64,000 nucleotides of DNA from Desulfocucumis palustris (GTDB lineage Bacteria; Bacillota; Desulfotomaculia; Desulfotomaculales; Desulfocucumaceae), in the NCBI RefSeq assembly GCF_002933875.1, contig NZ_BFAV01000119.1:22472-86471 (forward strand), written 5' to 3'. Positions within the stretch are counted from its first letter, which is position 1. Each line of letters starts with the position of its first letter. Both the position numbers and the translations under genes were made by a program. Below are positions 1 to 9,210 of the stretch, one piece after another. Below the pieces are notes generated by a model. It ran no database searches. It was given only the letters and a program-made list of their open reading frames with translations, and was not told the DNA's origin.

Positions 1-602
1 CCTCGCTCCCAGGCCGCACCATATTTCCGATGGCTTTCATAAGCTAATTCATCTTGTTCTTCCCTTGATACACCATATTCTATGGCAACATGGCCGGAAT
101 CAACCGCAACCGGCGCATAATCCTTGTAGCCCAGGGGAATGATTGGGTCTTCAACCATAAAAGAACTGTGCTTCTTGCCTTCCCAGCGAATACCGCGAAG
201 TAAAAACGGCACAGTGCTAAAACTGGTGGAACCACCCGTCATTACTACTTTAGCCTCGCCTAATTTAATACTTCTTGCTCCATATTTCACAGTGGTCAAT
301 GCCGAAGTACAGGCCTGGTCAAAGGTTATGGAAGGTGTTTCAGGCGAAATTCCGGCTTTGAGCATGGTTTGCCGCGCTACTACCGGAGTAAACGGATCTT
401 TGCAGTTTGTGGTGTCACCGTTTCCCCACCAAACTTCATCAATTAAGTTGGGCTCCAACTCAATTTTCTCCATTGAATTCTTCATCGCAATTGCACCTAA
501 TTGGTAAATATCAATATCTCTCATACTCCCGCCGAAACGACCGAAGGGCGTTCTGACTGCGCTTACGCAAACAATGTCATCTTTACTTGACTTAAAACTC
601 AT
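1..602 (-). CDS. Thiolase (acetyl-CoA acyltransferase), N-terminal part
   Basis: Cleaves 3-ketoacyl-CoA with CoA to release acetyl-CoA, the last step of a beta-oxidation round, or condenses in reverse. The first 200 codons are present and the rest lies beyond the left edge. The N-terminus has the thiolase pattern SAVRTPFGRFGG at residues 14-25. DQACTSAL carries the likely nucleophilic cysteine at residue 98. GGSTSFSTVPFLLRG follows, as in the family. The ATG at 602 has GGAG about nine bases upstream. It is the last visible gene of the minus-strand operon, 53 bp after the 3-hydroxyacyl-CoA dehydrogenase. The two C-terminal catalytic motifs cannot be checked. Confidence 0.9.
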   Translation of the reverse strand, partial: MSFKSSKDDIVCVSAVRTPFGRFGGSMRDIDIYQLGAIAMKNSMEKIELEPNLIDEVWWGNGDTTNCKDPFTPVVARQTMLKAGISPETPSITFDQACTSALTTVKYGARSIKLGEAKVVMTGGSTSFSTVPFLLRGIRWEGKKHSSFMVEDPIIPLGYKDYAPVAVDSGHVAIEYGVSREEQDELAYESHRKYGAAWER

Positions 603-655
603 CTTCTTCACTCCTCAGATTTTGTTTAAAGCTTATCCGCAAGGTTATAACCGGT

Positions 656-1501
656 TTAATACTTATAGAAACCTCTGCCGGTCTTTCGGCCCAAGTCACC
701 GCCTCTGACCATCTGTTGGAGCAGCGGCGCGGGAGTGTATTTATCCCCGAAGTCTCCTCTCATGGTTTCCAGTCCGTTAAGGACTATATCCGCCCCTACC
801 AGATCGATTAAGGCCAGCGGTCCTATCGGAAAGTTGCAGCAGAGCTTCATGGCTTTATCGATTTCCTCAGGATCGTTTCCATCCATCACGCACTTGACCG
901 CCTCATTAAGCATGGCGTCCAGGACCCGGCTGACGATAAACCCCGCATAGTCCACGGCTATGGCCGTTTCTTTGCCCAGGGACTTAACAAAATCCAAGCT
1001 GATCCGCAGGGTTTCGTCGGAAGTATGACGGCCGCGAATCAATTCCACTCCCTTCATTAAGGGAACCGGATTCATAAAGTGTATTCCCACGAATCTGTCA
1101 AGCCGTCCGGTTCCAGCGGCTATGGCCGCAATGGGGAGGGTGGATGTGTTGGAGCCAAAAATGGCCTGTTGGGGAGCTGTTTGATCTATCCTCTTGAAAA
1201 CATCCTGTTTCAGAGCAAGGTTTTCAAAAACCGCTTCAATCACCAGGTCAGCATCCCGGACAGCTTCGGCCAGGTCAGTGGTGGTTTTTATCCGGCCCAG
1301 AATCACATCCCTGGACTCAGCCGCAAGCCTACCCTTTTCCACACTCTTATCCAGCGACTTGGTAATGGCTTTCAGGGCCTTTTCCAGCCCATTTTCCGAT
1401 ATGTCATTTAAACTAACCTGGTAACCCGCCTGGGCTGACACCTGGGCAATTCCCAGGCCCATTGCGCCCGCGCCGATTACTGCCACATTTTTAATTTCCA
1501 T
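656..1501 (-). CDS. hbd: 3-hydroxybutyryl-CoA dehydrogenase
   Basis: NAD(P)-dependent oxidation of 3-hydroxyacyl-CoA to 3-ketoacyl-CoA, or acetoacetyl-CoA reduction in reverse. The 281 aa match the family length. The dinucleotide-binding GAGAMG is at residues 10-15. IHFMNPVPLM, with the catalytic histidine, lies near residue 140, and the C-terminal helical domain has PIGPLALIDLVGADI. It sits between the crotonase and thiolase genes, giving the order hydratase, dehydrogenase, thiolase. Substrate chain length cannot be read from sequence. Confidence 0.93.
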   Translation of the reverse strand: MEIKNVAVIGAGAMGLGIAQVSAQAGYQVSLNDISENGLEKALKAITKSLDKSVEKGRLAAESRDVILGRIKTTTDLAEAVRDADLVIEAVFENLALKQDVFKRIDQTAPQQAIFGSNTSTLPIAAIAAGTGRLDRFVGIHFMNPVPLMKGVELIRGRHTSDETLRISLDFVKSLGKETAIAVDYAGFIVSRVLDAMLNEAVKCVMDGNDPEEIDKAMKLCCNFPIGPLALIDLVGADIVLNGLETMRGDFGDKYTPAPLLQQMVRGGDLGRKTGRGFYKY

Positions 1502-1547
1502 TTAGCTAAGCACCCCTTTATCATCGTCATTTATCCAGACCGGAAGT

Positions 1548-2339
1548 TTACCTTCCCATAAATTTTGGTTTCCTTTTTTCTGCAAAGGCAGCCATACCCT
1601 CTTTTTGATCATACGTTGAGAAGCAAGCCGCGAAACACTCGATTTCATAATCCAACCCGCTATTAAGATCCAAACTGACACTCTGGTTCAGTGCCGCCTT
1701 AGCCATATTCAGGGCGAACCCACTCTTCTCAACGAGACTGCCGGCCAGCTTTTTGGCTTCACTTAGCAGTAAATCCGCCGCTACCACCTTGTTAACCAGG
1801 CCTATGTCCAGGGCTTCCCGGGCGTCAATGATTTTTCCGGTTAAAACCAGCTCTTTGGCTTTTGCCAAACCCACCAGATTCGTCAGACGCTGAGTCCCTC
1901 CGCCACCGGGTATGATACCCAGGTTGATTTCCGGTTGACCGAACCTGGCATTCTCAGCGGCAATCCGGAAGTCACAGCACATGGCTACCTCGCAGCCGCC
2001 ACCCAGGGCAAAGCCGTTAACCGCCGCTATCACCGGTTTGCTGAGCGAGGCTATCTTATCCTGGGCTGCTTTTACAGCCAGGGCCAGTTGACGCGCCTCA
2101 AGGGTGGTCATCTTCTGCATCTGGCTTATGTCTGCCCCGGCAGCAAAGGATTTTTTACCGCTGCCGGTTAAAATCACTGCCTGAACCCTGTGGTCTGCTT
2201 CCAGTTCAGCAAAGATTCTGCCAAGTTCCTTAAAAACTTGTCCGTTAAGGGCATTCATAACTTCAGCCCGGTTAATTACTACAATCGCCACGCCTTCCTC
2301 TTTCTCACAGAGAAGGGATGTATATCCCTGATTTTCCAT
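1548..2339 (-). CDS. crt: Enoyl-CoA hydratase / crotonase
   Basis: Hydrates 2-enoyl-CoA to 3-hydroxyacyl-CoA. The 263 aa have the crotonase fold signatures: NGFALGGGCEVAM forms an oxyanion-hole segment near residue 110, and QPEINLGIIPGGGGTQRL holds the first catalytic glutamate. AKELVLTG places the second glutamate, so both hydratase acids appear present. The ATG at 2339 has AGGTGG upstream. The gene follows the transporter and precedes the dehydrogenase, consistent with one polycistronic message. Confidence 0.93.
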   Translation of the reverse strand: MENQGYTSLLCEKEEGVAIVVINRAEVMNALNGQVFKELGRIFAELEADHRVQAVILTGSGKKSFAAGADISQMQKMTTLEARQLALAVKAAQDKIASLSKPVIAAVNGFALGGGCEVAMCCDFRIAAENARFGQPEINLGIIPGGGGTQRLTNLVGLAKAKELVLTGKIIDAREALDIGLVNKVVAADLLLSEAKKLAGSLVEKSGFALNMAKAALNQSVSLDLNSGLDYEIECFAACFSTYDQKEGMAAFAEKRKPKFMGR

Positions 2340-2498
2340 CTATATCACCACCTGTTCCTTTATATCCCGGTGAGCTTGCTCAGCTCCCTGAACCGAACCG
2401 GAATTAAACCTCGCACTGATAGGGCTAAGCCCAAAAGGAATGACCCTATGAGCCAAGCCCTCAAACCATGTCATTATTAATTGCATTACCCAGCTGGC

Positions 2499-3758
2499 TT
2501 AGTCAACTATAATCGTGTCTCTGGTTTCTTTCATAAAGTATCCGAATATTGCGCCTACCGCATAAATCACGGATACTAACCCCAAGGCTAAGCCCAGGCT
2601 GTATTTGCTGGCAATACCACCCATCAAAAAGGGAGCTAAGGCTGACATCATTCTGCCGCTGGCATAGGCAAAGGCGGTTCCGATTCCACGCACACCGGTT
2701 GGAAATTGTTCAGAAACAAAGGCCGCCAGTGGTCCCCAATAGCCGTAAGTTATGAAGCCAAATACCCCTGCCATCCACAATATAGCCGTTGGGCTGCTTA
2801 AATTGATCCAGATCAGCATAACAGCCGCCGAGGCCAGGGATCCAAAGATAAAATTTGCTCGACGTCCGAGTTTATCTGCCAGAAATCCATAAAAATAATA
2901 CCCTATAAAGCCTCCCACATTTAAAATCATCAAATAACCGCTCATGTTTTTTACATTTAGGCCCCGTTCCGCCGAAAGGTAGGCTGGAATCCACGATCCC
3001 GCCCCCCAGTAGGAAACCAGGCAGCTTGCGCAAAGTCCAAAAGCCAATAATGTGGTTTTCAGGTTGGCTCCTTTGAAAAGATCAGTCCAGGTTGCTGCCT
3101 TAACATCCGTTTTGGAGACGGATTCTTTGCCTTCGGTTTTGTTGATTTTTGCTTTTAACCAGGCCGGTGATTCCGGAACAAGTACAGCTATATATACTGC
3201 CGCAATCAAAGAAAGGATTCCTGAAAAGAAAAGAACCTGCCAACCATAGGTTGGAACCAAATAGGCATTTACTCCAAGAGCCAAAGCGTAGCCCAGGGGC
3301 CAGCCGCTCTGCACCGCCGAGGTAGCACGGGCCCTTTGCTCAGGAGGGAAGAATTCACTTATTAACGCCGCGCCAATAACCCATTCTCCCCCCAGCCCTA
3401 TACCGGCTATAAATCTTAAGATTATTAATTGCATATAATCTGTGGCAAATCCACAGAAGAAGGTAAAAACACCAAACCAGACAAGGCACAATATCAGCAT
3501 CCTCTTGCGGCCAAACTTATCGATCATTGGTCCCCAAAGATAACCGCTTAAGGCCGCGCCAAAGATGGTGGCTGTACTTATTAACCCCGCACTGGCCAAA
3601 CTAATGCCCCATGTTTTTACCAGCAAAGGAATCACCAGGGCCAAAACCATAAAGTCCTGAGCATCAAAAATATAACCCAATACGGCACCGATCAAGGCCT
3701 TATACTTATTCTTATGAGGATCAGCTATTATTTTTTGGTTATATGATAACTCCGCCAT
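2499..3758 (-). CDS. MFS transporter, probable carboxylate/aromatic-acid symporter
   Basis: A 419-aa membrane protein with about twelve hydrophobic segments and the two half-repeats typical of the major facilitator superfamily. The motif-A loop GPMIDKFGRKRML follows TM2 and its second copy GFLADKLGRRANF lies in the C-terminal half. The GGEWVIGAALISEFFP region resembles the sugar/metabolite and aromatic-acid symporters. In the operon it probably imports the acid activated by the CoA ligase encoded at 7564. The substrate is inferred from context only. GGAGG lies seven bases before the ATG at 3758. Confidence 0.88.
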   Translation of the reverse strand: MAELSYNQKIIADPHKNKYKALIGAVLGYIFDAQDFMVLALVIPLLVKTWGISLASAGLISTATIFGAALSGYLWGPMIDKFGRKRMLILCLVWFGVFTFFCGFATDYMQLIILRFIAGIGLGGEWVIGAALISEFFPPEQRARATSAVQSGWPLGYALALGVNAYLVPTYGWQVLFFSGILSLIAAVYIAVLVPESPAWLKAKINKTEGKESVSKTDVKAATWTDLFKGANLKTTLLAFGLCASCLVSYWGAGSWIPAYLSAERGLNVKNMSGYLMILNVGGFIGYYFYGFLADKLGRRANFIFGSLASAAVMLIWINLSSPTAILWMAGVFGFITYGYWGPLAAFVSEQFPTGVRGIGTAFAYASGRMMSALAPFLMGGIASKYSLGLALGLVSVIYAVGAIFGYFMKETRDTIIVD

Positions 3759-3782
3759 CTCATTTCCTCCCCAAGTTCATTC

Positions 3783-3878
3783 TTAATCTCTCTTGAATCG
3801 CCCCAACACAAATTTCTTCACTGCGAAATAAAGCCCAATGTATAAAGCGAGGATCAGTATCTGTTCCAATCCTTCCAT
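3783..3878 (-). CDS. Possible 31-aa single-span membrane peptide
   Basis: A short frame starting at ATG 3878, with GGAGG about eleven bases upstream and a nearer GAAGGA. It encodes one hydrophobic stretch (ILILALYIGLYFAV, residues 7-20) followed by a positively charged tail (KKFVLGRFKRD), the pattern of small inner-membrane subunits. It ends 24 bp before the MFS transporter start and overlaps the SDR remnant. Small partner peptides of transporters exist, but no homologue is recognised here. Translation is inferred from the Shine-Dalgarno site and composition only. Confidence 0.4.
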   Translation of the reverse strand: MEGLEQILILALYIGLYFAVKKFVLGRFKRD

Positions 3879-3997
3879 GATTCCTTCAGCCTCCTTAATC
3901 CAAATGAAGCCGGTCCGTTGGCAATACCTTTCCCCAGGCCCATCGCTCCACCATTTATGATGGCTACCTTACCGTCCAATCTTAGGTCGTAATTCAT
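3854..3997 (-). pseudogene. Remnant of a second short-chain dehydrogenase
   Basis: The first 25 or so residues read as an SDR N-terminus: DGKVAIINGGAMGLGKGIA contains the TGxxxGxG-type cofactor loop. The frame then diverges into unrelated sequence and stops after 48 codons, where an intact SDR would have about 250. It lies 19 bp downstream of the intact SDR gene. The simplest reading is a tandem SDR gene that lost nearly all of its body by deletion. Confidence 0.6.
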
Positions 3998-4016
3998 TTT
4001 CTCAAGGGCTCCTGGA

Positions 4017-4796
4017 TCAAACAGCCAATAATCCACCGTCAATACTTAGGGTAATTCCAGTGCAATAACTTGATCCCGGAGAAGCAAGGAATAAGACTCC
4101 GGTCTTTAATTCATCATCACTGCCCAGACGGTGCATAGGAATTAAGTGTTTAGAAATCTCTTCATGGAGCTCTTTGTTTTTGTCACTTAATTGAGATGGG
4201 AACCAGCCCGGAGCTATGGCATTTACGGTTATGTTGTATTTAGCCCATTTGACAGCTAAATCCCTGGTTAAACCGAGCAGGGCGGCCTTACTCACCGGAT
4301 AAGGCACGGCATCCATATATTCAGCGTAGGTTCCCACAAAGGCTAAGTACGAAGCTATGTTGATAATCCGCCCGTAGTTCTGTTTGGACATGATTTGGCC
4401 GGCTTTTTGGGCCATCAGCCAAGCACCGGTCAAATTAGTTTCAATAACCTTATTCCAGCCATTTAGTGGTAGTTCAAAGGTTGGAGCACCCCAGGTAGTC
4501 CCCGAATTGTTAATAAGAATTTCAACCCTGCCAAACTCTTTCATGACCAGATCATATAGAGCATCGATCATTTGGGACTTTCTTAAATCCAGGGCAACGG
4601 GAAGCACGCGTACTCTCAGTTCCTCCGCCATCTGCCTGGCAACCTCCTGGCAACGCTCTAAATTTCGAGCTGCAATGACCAAATCAGCCCCGGCTTCTCC
4701 CAGGGCGTAGGCCATCTGCCTGCCGATTCCTGTTGCTCCTCCGGTCACGATGGCCACCTGGCCGGTTAGGTCCAATAATTCCCTAATATGTCTCAC
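4017..4796 (-). CDS. Short-chain dehydrogenase/reductase (SDR)
   Basis: NAD(P)-dependent oxidoreductase of the classical SDR family, 259 aa from the chosen start. TGGATGIGR near the N-terminus is the cofactor loop, NNSG replaces NNAG, and Y-P-V-S-K supplies the catalytic Tyr and Lys. The GTG at 4796 was chosen because GAAAGG lies about nine bases upstream and it places the cofactor fold at the usual position; an ATG at 4889 would add an unusual 31-residue extension. It is the first gene after the sigma-54 promoter at 4958-4972. The substrate is unknown; an alcohol or hydroxy-acid intermediate is plausible. Confidence 0.88.
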   Translation of the reverse strand: MRHIRELLDLTGQVAIVTGGATGIGRQMAYALGEAGADLVIAARNLERCQEVARQMAEELRVRVLPVALDLRKSQMIDALYDLVMKEFGRVEILINNSGTTWGAPTFELPLNGWNKVIETNLTGAWLMAQKAGQIMSKQNYGRIINIASYLAFVGTYAEYMDAVPYPVSKAALLGLTRDLAVKWAKYNITVNAIAPGWFPSQLSDKNKELHEEISKHLIPMHRLGSDDELKTGVLFLASPGSSYCTGITLSIDGGLLAV

Positions 4797-4957
4797 GTAA
4801 TTTTCCCTTTCTGTAATTTGTTTAAGGCATGGATTTGATAGAGCCCTTACCCTGTGATACGGCTTAAAGATTTGCAGCACGCTCCTCAATGCCAGTTCAT
4901 TTCATCGAACTCCCTTCCGGCCAAGTTAATTGGAATATTCGGATATTTCTTATTATT

Positions 4958-4972
4958 GCAATCTTTGTGCCA
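4958..4972 (-). promoter_or_regulatory. Sigma-54 (-24/-12) promoter for the SDR operon
   Basis: On the minus strand the sequence reads TGGCAC-AAAGA-TTGC, matching the sigma-54 consensus with correct GG/GC spacing. Transcription would start near 4946, about 150 bases before the SDR start codon. The divergent gene at 5112 encodes a sigma-54 activator, which strongly supports a functional pair. Confidence 0.9.
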
Positions 4973-5057
4973 AAGTTAATTTGCATTTAATTTAAAGGGG
5001 GCTATAAAAACATGGCCACAAAAAGAGTCTTACTTTATGAAAGATTCAGATTTATTG

Positions 5058-5083
5058 TATAATAGGTATAATTCATAAATTAT
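5058..5083 (+). promoter_or_regulatory. Sigma-A -10 box and dyad before the activator gene
   Basis: TATAAT at 5058-5063 could be the -10 of the activator gene; the -35 region (TTATGA, 5035-5040) is weak. A small dyad, ATAATT-cata-AATTAT at 5068-5083, overlaps the likely transcription start. It lies upstream of the divergent sigma-54 promoter and could be an activator or autoregulation site. This is inferred from symmetry only. Confidence 0.4.
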
Positions 5084-5111
5084 TCAGGATCGCTGGATTG
5101 GAGGAAGTGCT

Positions 5112-7070
5112 TTGCAAAACAAATCAAACCGCTTCGAAATGATACGGCTCTGGGAGAAATTGAATAAAAGCCAATTTGATCCTGACATTTCCATTCATAA
5201 ATACATTTATCAATCCTGGGAACGAAGTAAACAATACAATGTGGACCCTTTTAAACCTACAAACACTGATATCCTTAGTAAAGAGGCCTTCAACCAATTG
5301 CTTCGTTCCAATCACTTTTTATTGGATTTAGCAGCCCCTTCCATGGCAGACATCTACAATTACACAAAAGGGTCAAGTTTTTGTGTCGCCCTAAGTGACA
5401 AGAATGGCTGGCTTCTTAAGGTAATTGGTGACGATGAAGAACTGGCCTTTACAAATTATAGTAATTTCAGTGAAGGTTCAAATTGGTCTGAAAAAGTAAT
5501 GGGAACAAATTCAATAGGACTAGCCCTAGCTCTTGATCAACCGGTTCAGGTTTATGGGTATGAGCATTATTGCAAATGTGCGACTCTCTCAACTTGTTCG
5601 GCTGCTCCAATTCATAACGAATACGGAGATATTATTGGTGTGCTGGATCTCACAGGTCCTTACAAGCATGTTAATATTCATACATTAGGAATAGTCGTTG
5701 CTGCCACAAGTGCTATTGAACGAAAAATTCTTCTTGAAAAGGCCTATAATGAAGTAAACCTTGCCAATTCCTTAAAACAAACCGTTATGGAATCAATATC
5801 TGAAGGTATCATAGTGATAAATGAGAATAAAAGAGTAATTCACATCAATAAACGTGCAGGTCATCTTCTAGGTATAGACACTAAAGATAATTTAGGCCTG
5901 GACATAGAAAGTATGCTACCAAATAATTCATATTTCATAAACCTAATTACTTCCTGCAAGCATATTTATGGAGAATCCGTGCTTATTAAAACTCAAAAAG
6001 GTAAGAAGAAATTCATGATCAACTGTACTCCTCTTGTGAATGAGATAAATAATAAGAAAATAGGTTCTGTCTGTGTGTTCCACGAATTACATAGCATCGT
6101 AAGTAAAATAATGAGGCCCCGCTCCACCATAACCTTTGATAGTCTGATTGGAGAGACCAGCACGTTCCAATCAGCGTTAGAGCAAGCAAAAATGGCTTCC
6201 GAAACAGATTCAAATGTACTTTTACTCGGCGAAAGTGGTGTTGGCAAAGAGTTATTTGCCCATGCCATTCACAATGCCAGTAATAGAAATAATGAAACAT
6301 TTATTACAGTTAATTGTGGTGCGATTCCGAGAGAATTGATTTCCAGTGAGCTATTTGGTTATGAGGAAGGGGCCTTTACCGGTGCCCGAAAAGGAGGACA
6401 TCCCGGAAAGTTCGAATTGGCTGATCAAGGTACTATCTTTTTAGATGAAATTGGAGAAATGCCTATAGATCTTCAAACTGCTCTTCTCAGAGTTTTAGAG
6501 GATAAAACTGTAACACGAGTAGGCGGTCATGTGGTAATTCCAACCAATATACGCCTGATTTGTGCGACCAATAAAAATTTATTGGAGGGAATCAAAAATA
6601 ACAATTTTCGCAATGACCTATACTATAGGCTTAATGTAATATCAATTACTATTCCGTCCCTTAGAAACAGAAAAGGGGATATTCCCATTCTGGCAGACTA
6701 TTTCATGAGAACCATTTCCGCCAGGGTTGGCAAGAAGATTGATAAAATTGAACCGAACCTGATTGACATCCTCTTAGAGTATGATTGGCCCGGAAATATT
6801 CGGGAATTGAGCAATGTCATTGAACGGGCAATCAACTTATCACGAAATAATACTTTAACGACTGACCTACTGCCACCAGAGATATACCAGAGTTCATCCG
6901 GCAGCAATATTTCTCTGTGGAGAAATACCCCCACCAAAGAAGATGTAGAAGAACAACTGATAAGAAACTACTTGTTAAAATTTGAAGATAACAAAAGTGA
7001 AGTAGCAAAGGCTTTAAATATTTCACGAAGTTGTTTATATAGAAAAATGTCAAAATACAATATTAAATAA
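5112..7070 (+). CDS. Sigma-54-dependent transcriptional activator (GAF-PAS-AAA+-Fis)
   Basis: A bacterial enhancer-binding protein of 652 aa. Residues of roughly 80-200 form a GAF-like sensor and 215-320 a PAS-like domain (GIIVINENKRVIHINKRAG). The AAA+ core follows with Walker A GESGVGKE, the sigma-54 contact loop GAFTGA, Walker B TIFLDEIGEM and the arginine finger region FRNDLYYRLN. The last 50 residues are a Fis-type helix-turn-helix. The TTG start at 5112 is preceded by GGAGGAAG. All ATPase and sigma-54-contact motifs are intact. It probably activates the divergent operon, and perhaps the CoA ligase. The acidic or acyl-CoA inducer is not known. Confidence 0.93.
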   Translation: MQNKSNRFEMIRLWEKLNKSQFDPDISIHKYIYQSWERSKQYNVDPFKPTNTDILSKEAFNQLLRSNHFLLDLAAPSMADIYNYTKGSSFCVALSDKNGWLLKVIGDDEELAFTNYSNFSEGSNWSEKVMGTNSIGLALALDQPVQVYGYEHYCKCATLSTCSAAPIHNEYGDIIGVLDLTGPYKHVNIHTLGIVVAATSAIERKILLEKAYNEVNLANSLKQTVMESISEGIIVINENKRVIHINKRAGHLLGIDTKDNLGLDIESMLPNNSYFINLITSCKHIYGESVLIKTQKGKKKFMINCTPLVNEINNKKIGSVCVFHELHSIVSKIMRPRSTITFDSLIGETSTFQSALEQAKMASETDSNVLLLGESGVGKELFAHAIHNASNRNNETFITVNCGAIPRELISSELFGYEEGAFTGARKGGHPGKFELADQGTIFLDEIGEMPIDLQTALLRVLEDKTVTRVGGHVVIPTNIRLICATNKNLLEGIKNNNFRNDLYYRLNVISITIPSLRNRKGDIPILADYFMRTISARVGKKIDKIEPNLIDILLEYDWPGNIRELSNVIERAINLSRNNTLTTDLLPPEIYQSSSGSNISLWRNTPTKEDVEEQLIRNYLLKFEDNKSEVAKALNISRSCLYRKMSKYNIK

Positions 7071-7563
7071 CTTCACAATTAAAGGGACAATGTTTAATAG
7101 TGTCCTATTATGCTACAACCATAGGCCGGACAATTGTAACATCTTAGTACAGTGATATTTCTTAAAAGTTATTGCAACAAAATCCAGGAAGAAATAACTT
7201 TATTTCCCTTAGGGCTTTTCTCAAGATTTTTAACCATTATGATTTCTTTGAGAATTATTGCAGCTTTCAAGGGTAAAAAGAAACCTATTGTCATAGCTAT
7301 GCTTTTCAAATATCTAATTAATTTCAATAGCTTTTGCCGCATACTAATCCCTCTTTTTGTTAAATTTTTGAGCAACTTGATTTTAACAAAAAGGGATTTA
7401 TATGTGGCATTATTATTTAGAAAAGCTATTTGGGGCTAGATTTGGGTCTTTGTATAATGCTTGTGGCTAAAGGAGTTTATCAAAGGGGTATTAGTTTTGC
7501 ATTAAATAAAGCTGTAAAAAGAGTAATAAAACATTTAAAAAATAGTTCAAGGGGGAATTTGTT
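7071..7563. other. AT-rich intergenic stretch without a convincing gene
   Basis: About 490 bp between the activator and the CoA ligase. Short frames exist on both strands but lack a recognisable protein pattern and good ribosome-binding sites. No -24/-12 element was found in front of the ligase. TATAAT near 7455 could be a -10 box for the ligase, but its -35 is poor. Confidence 0.5.
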
Positions 7564-9156
7564 TTGGAAAAAATATGGTTTGCAAGTTACCTTTCGGACA
7601 CAGGGCATGAGTTGACTTATCCCGAAATCCCGGTTTTTCAGTTTTTAACTGACATTGCCCGGGAGTTTCCGGAAAACGACGCCATTATCTTTGCAGACAA
7701 GCATATTTCTTTTAGTGAGCTTGATTTGTACACCAATCGCTTTGCCAGGTTTCTGCAGGATAACGGGGTGCAAAAGGGAGACCGGGTGGCCATATTGGCG
7801 CCGAACTGCCACCAGAATGTGATTGGCTTTTTTGGGGCGCTGAAAATTGGTGCCGTTGTGGTACAGAATAACCCGATGTATGTGGAAAGGGAACTGGAAC
7901 ACCAGTTAAATGACTCGGGCAGCGAAACACTGGTTTGTCTGGCCGATCTTTATCCCAAAATTAAAAACATCCGCCCAGACGTCAAGCTGAAAAACATTGT
8001 TGCTTTCAATATAGATGACTCTCCTGTCTCAACCGGTGATGATACGGTTGACTTGCAAACAATAATTAGCAACTACAGTTCCGACTACCGGCAGGAATTA
8101 GTTGGCCCCGGGGACCTGGCGCTGCTGCAGTATACCGGCGGTACTACGGGAGTATCCAAAGGCTGCATGCTGACCCATCGTAATCTTGTGGCCAATGTAC
8201 TGCAATCCGTTGAGGTTCTTGGCAAAAACTATCGCCGCGGGAACGATTATGTTATTGGAGTTCTTCCGCTCTTTCACGTGTACGGTCTCACCTGCATTAT
8301 GAACATGTCGGTTTATATGGGGGTAACAATGATTTTGTTTCCACGGTTTGATCCCAAAACGGTCATTGAAGCCATTCACGACTACAAAGTTGGTGTATTC
8401 TTTGCCAGTCCTACAATGCTTATCGCCATCAATACTTATAAGGAAATAGGCAACTATGATTTGCGCTGCCTCCATACTTGCATCAGTGGTTCAGCCCCCC
8501 TGCCCAACGAAGTGAAAGAGGCATTCTTTAAACTGACCGGAGTGGAAGTGGTCGAGGGCTATGGTCTGTCTGAAGCATCCCCGGTTACGCATAGCAACCC
8601 CGTGAATGGAAAAGTTAAGATTGGCAGCATTGGTCTGCCCGTACCGGATACGGATATGATGGTTATTGATATTAATACCGGTGAGGAATGCGCGGTTAAG
8701 CAAACCGGGGAATTGTGGGTTAAAGGTCCGCAGGTGATGAGCGGCTATTGGAACCGTCCGGATGAAACCGCCAATGTTCTGGAAAACGGCTGGCTTAAAA
8801 CCGGTGATGTGGTCGAAGTCGATGAAGAAGGTTATGTTTATATCGTCAGCAGGAAAAAAGATGTAATCATTGCCGGTGGATATAATATTTATCCGGTTGA
8901 GGTGGAAGATGTTTTGTTTGCCCATCCAAAAGTTCAAGAGGCGGTAGTGATTGGTATACCCGACGCATACCGGGGAGAATCGGTTAAAGCGGTTATCGTA
9001 CTAAAAGAGGGGGAAAGTGCTACCCCGGAAGAGATTATTGCCTATTGCCGCACCAAGCTTGCCGCATATAAAGCGCCGCGTCAGGTGGAATTCAGGGACG
9101 CATTGCCCAAATCGGCGGTAGGTAAGATATTGCGCCGTGTCCTGCGGGAGGGATAA
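7564..9156 (+). CDS. AMP-dependent acyl-CoA ligase (long-chain fatty acid-CoA ligase type)
   Basis: Activates a carboxylic acid to its CoA thioester through an acyl-AMP intermediate. The 530 aa carry the ANL superfamily motifs: phosphate loop YTGGTTGVSKGCMLTH near residue 190, EGYGLSEASP near 330, the hinge region SRKKDVIIAGGYNIYP near 430, and a C-terminal PKSAVGKILRR with the catalytic lysine. The start is TTG at 7564 with an AAGGGGG site. With the neighbouring transporter, crotonase, dehydrogenase and thiolase it completes an uptake-activation-oxidation route. Acid specificity is unresolved. Confidence 0.92.
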   Translation: MEKIWFASYLSDTGHELTYPEIPVFQFLTDIAREFPENDAIIFADKHISFSELDLYTNRFARFLQDNGVQKGDRVAILAPNCHQNVIGFFGALKIGAVVVQNNPMYVERELEHQLNDSGSETLVCLADLYPKIKNIRPDVKLKNIVAFNIDDSPVSTGDDTVDLQTIISNYSSDYRQELVGPGDLALLQYTGGTTGVSKGCMLTHRNLVANVLQSVEVLGKNYRRGNDYVIGVLPLFHVYGLTCIMNMSVYMGVTMILFPRFDPKTVIEAIHDYKVGVFFASPTMLIAINTYKEIGNYDLRCLHTCISGSAPLPNEVKEAFFKLTGVEVVEGYGLSEASPVTHSNPVNGKVKIGSIGLPVPDTDMMVIDINTGEECAVKQTGELWVKGPQVMSGYWNRPDETANVLENGWLKTGDVVEVDEEGYVYIVSRKKDVIIAGGYNIYPVEVEDVLFAHPKVQEAVVIGIPDAYRGESVKAVIVLKEGESATPEEIIAYCRTKLAAYKAPRQVEFRDALPKSAVGKILRRVLREG

Positions 9157-9210
9157 TTTATAACTGCAATGTGTCAGATAGTTGGAAAAATAGATTTTGC
9201 TCCTAAATAC

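Noticed and set aside
7152..7439. 95-codon hydrophobic frame before the CoA ligase
   Set aside because: AT-rich, no family pattern, weak start signal, and an equally long frame on the opposite strand.
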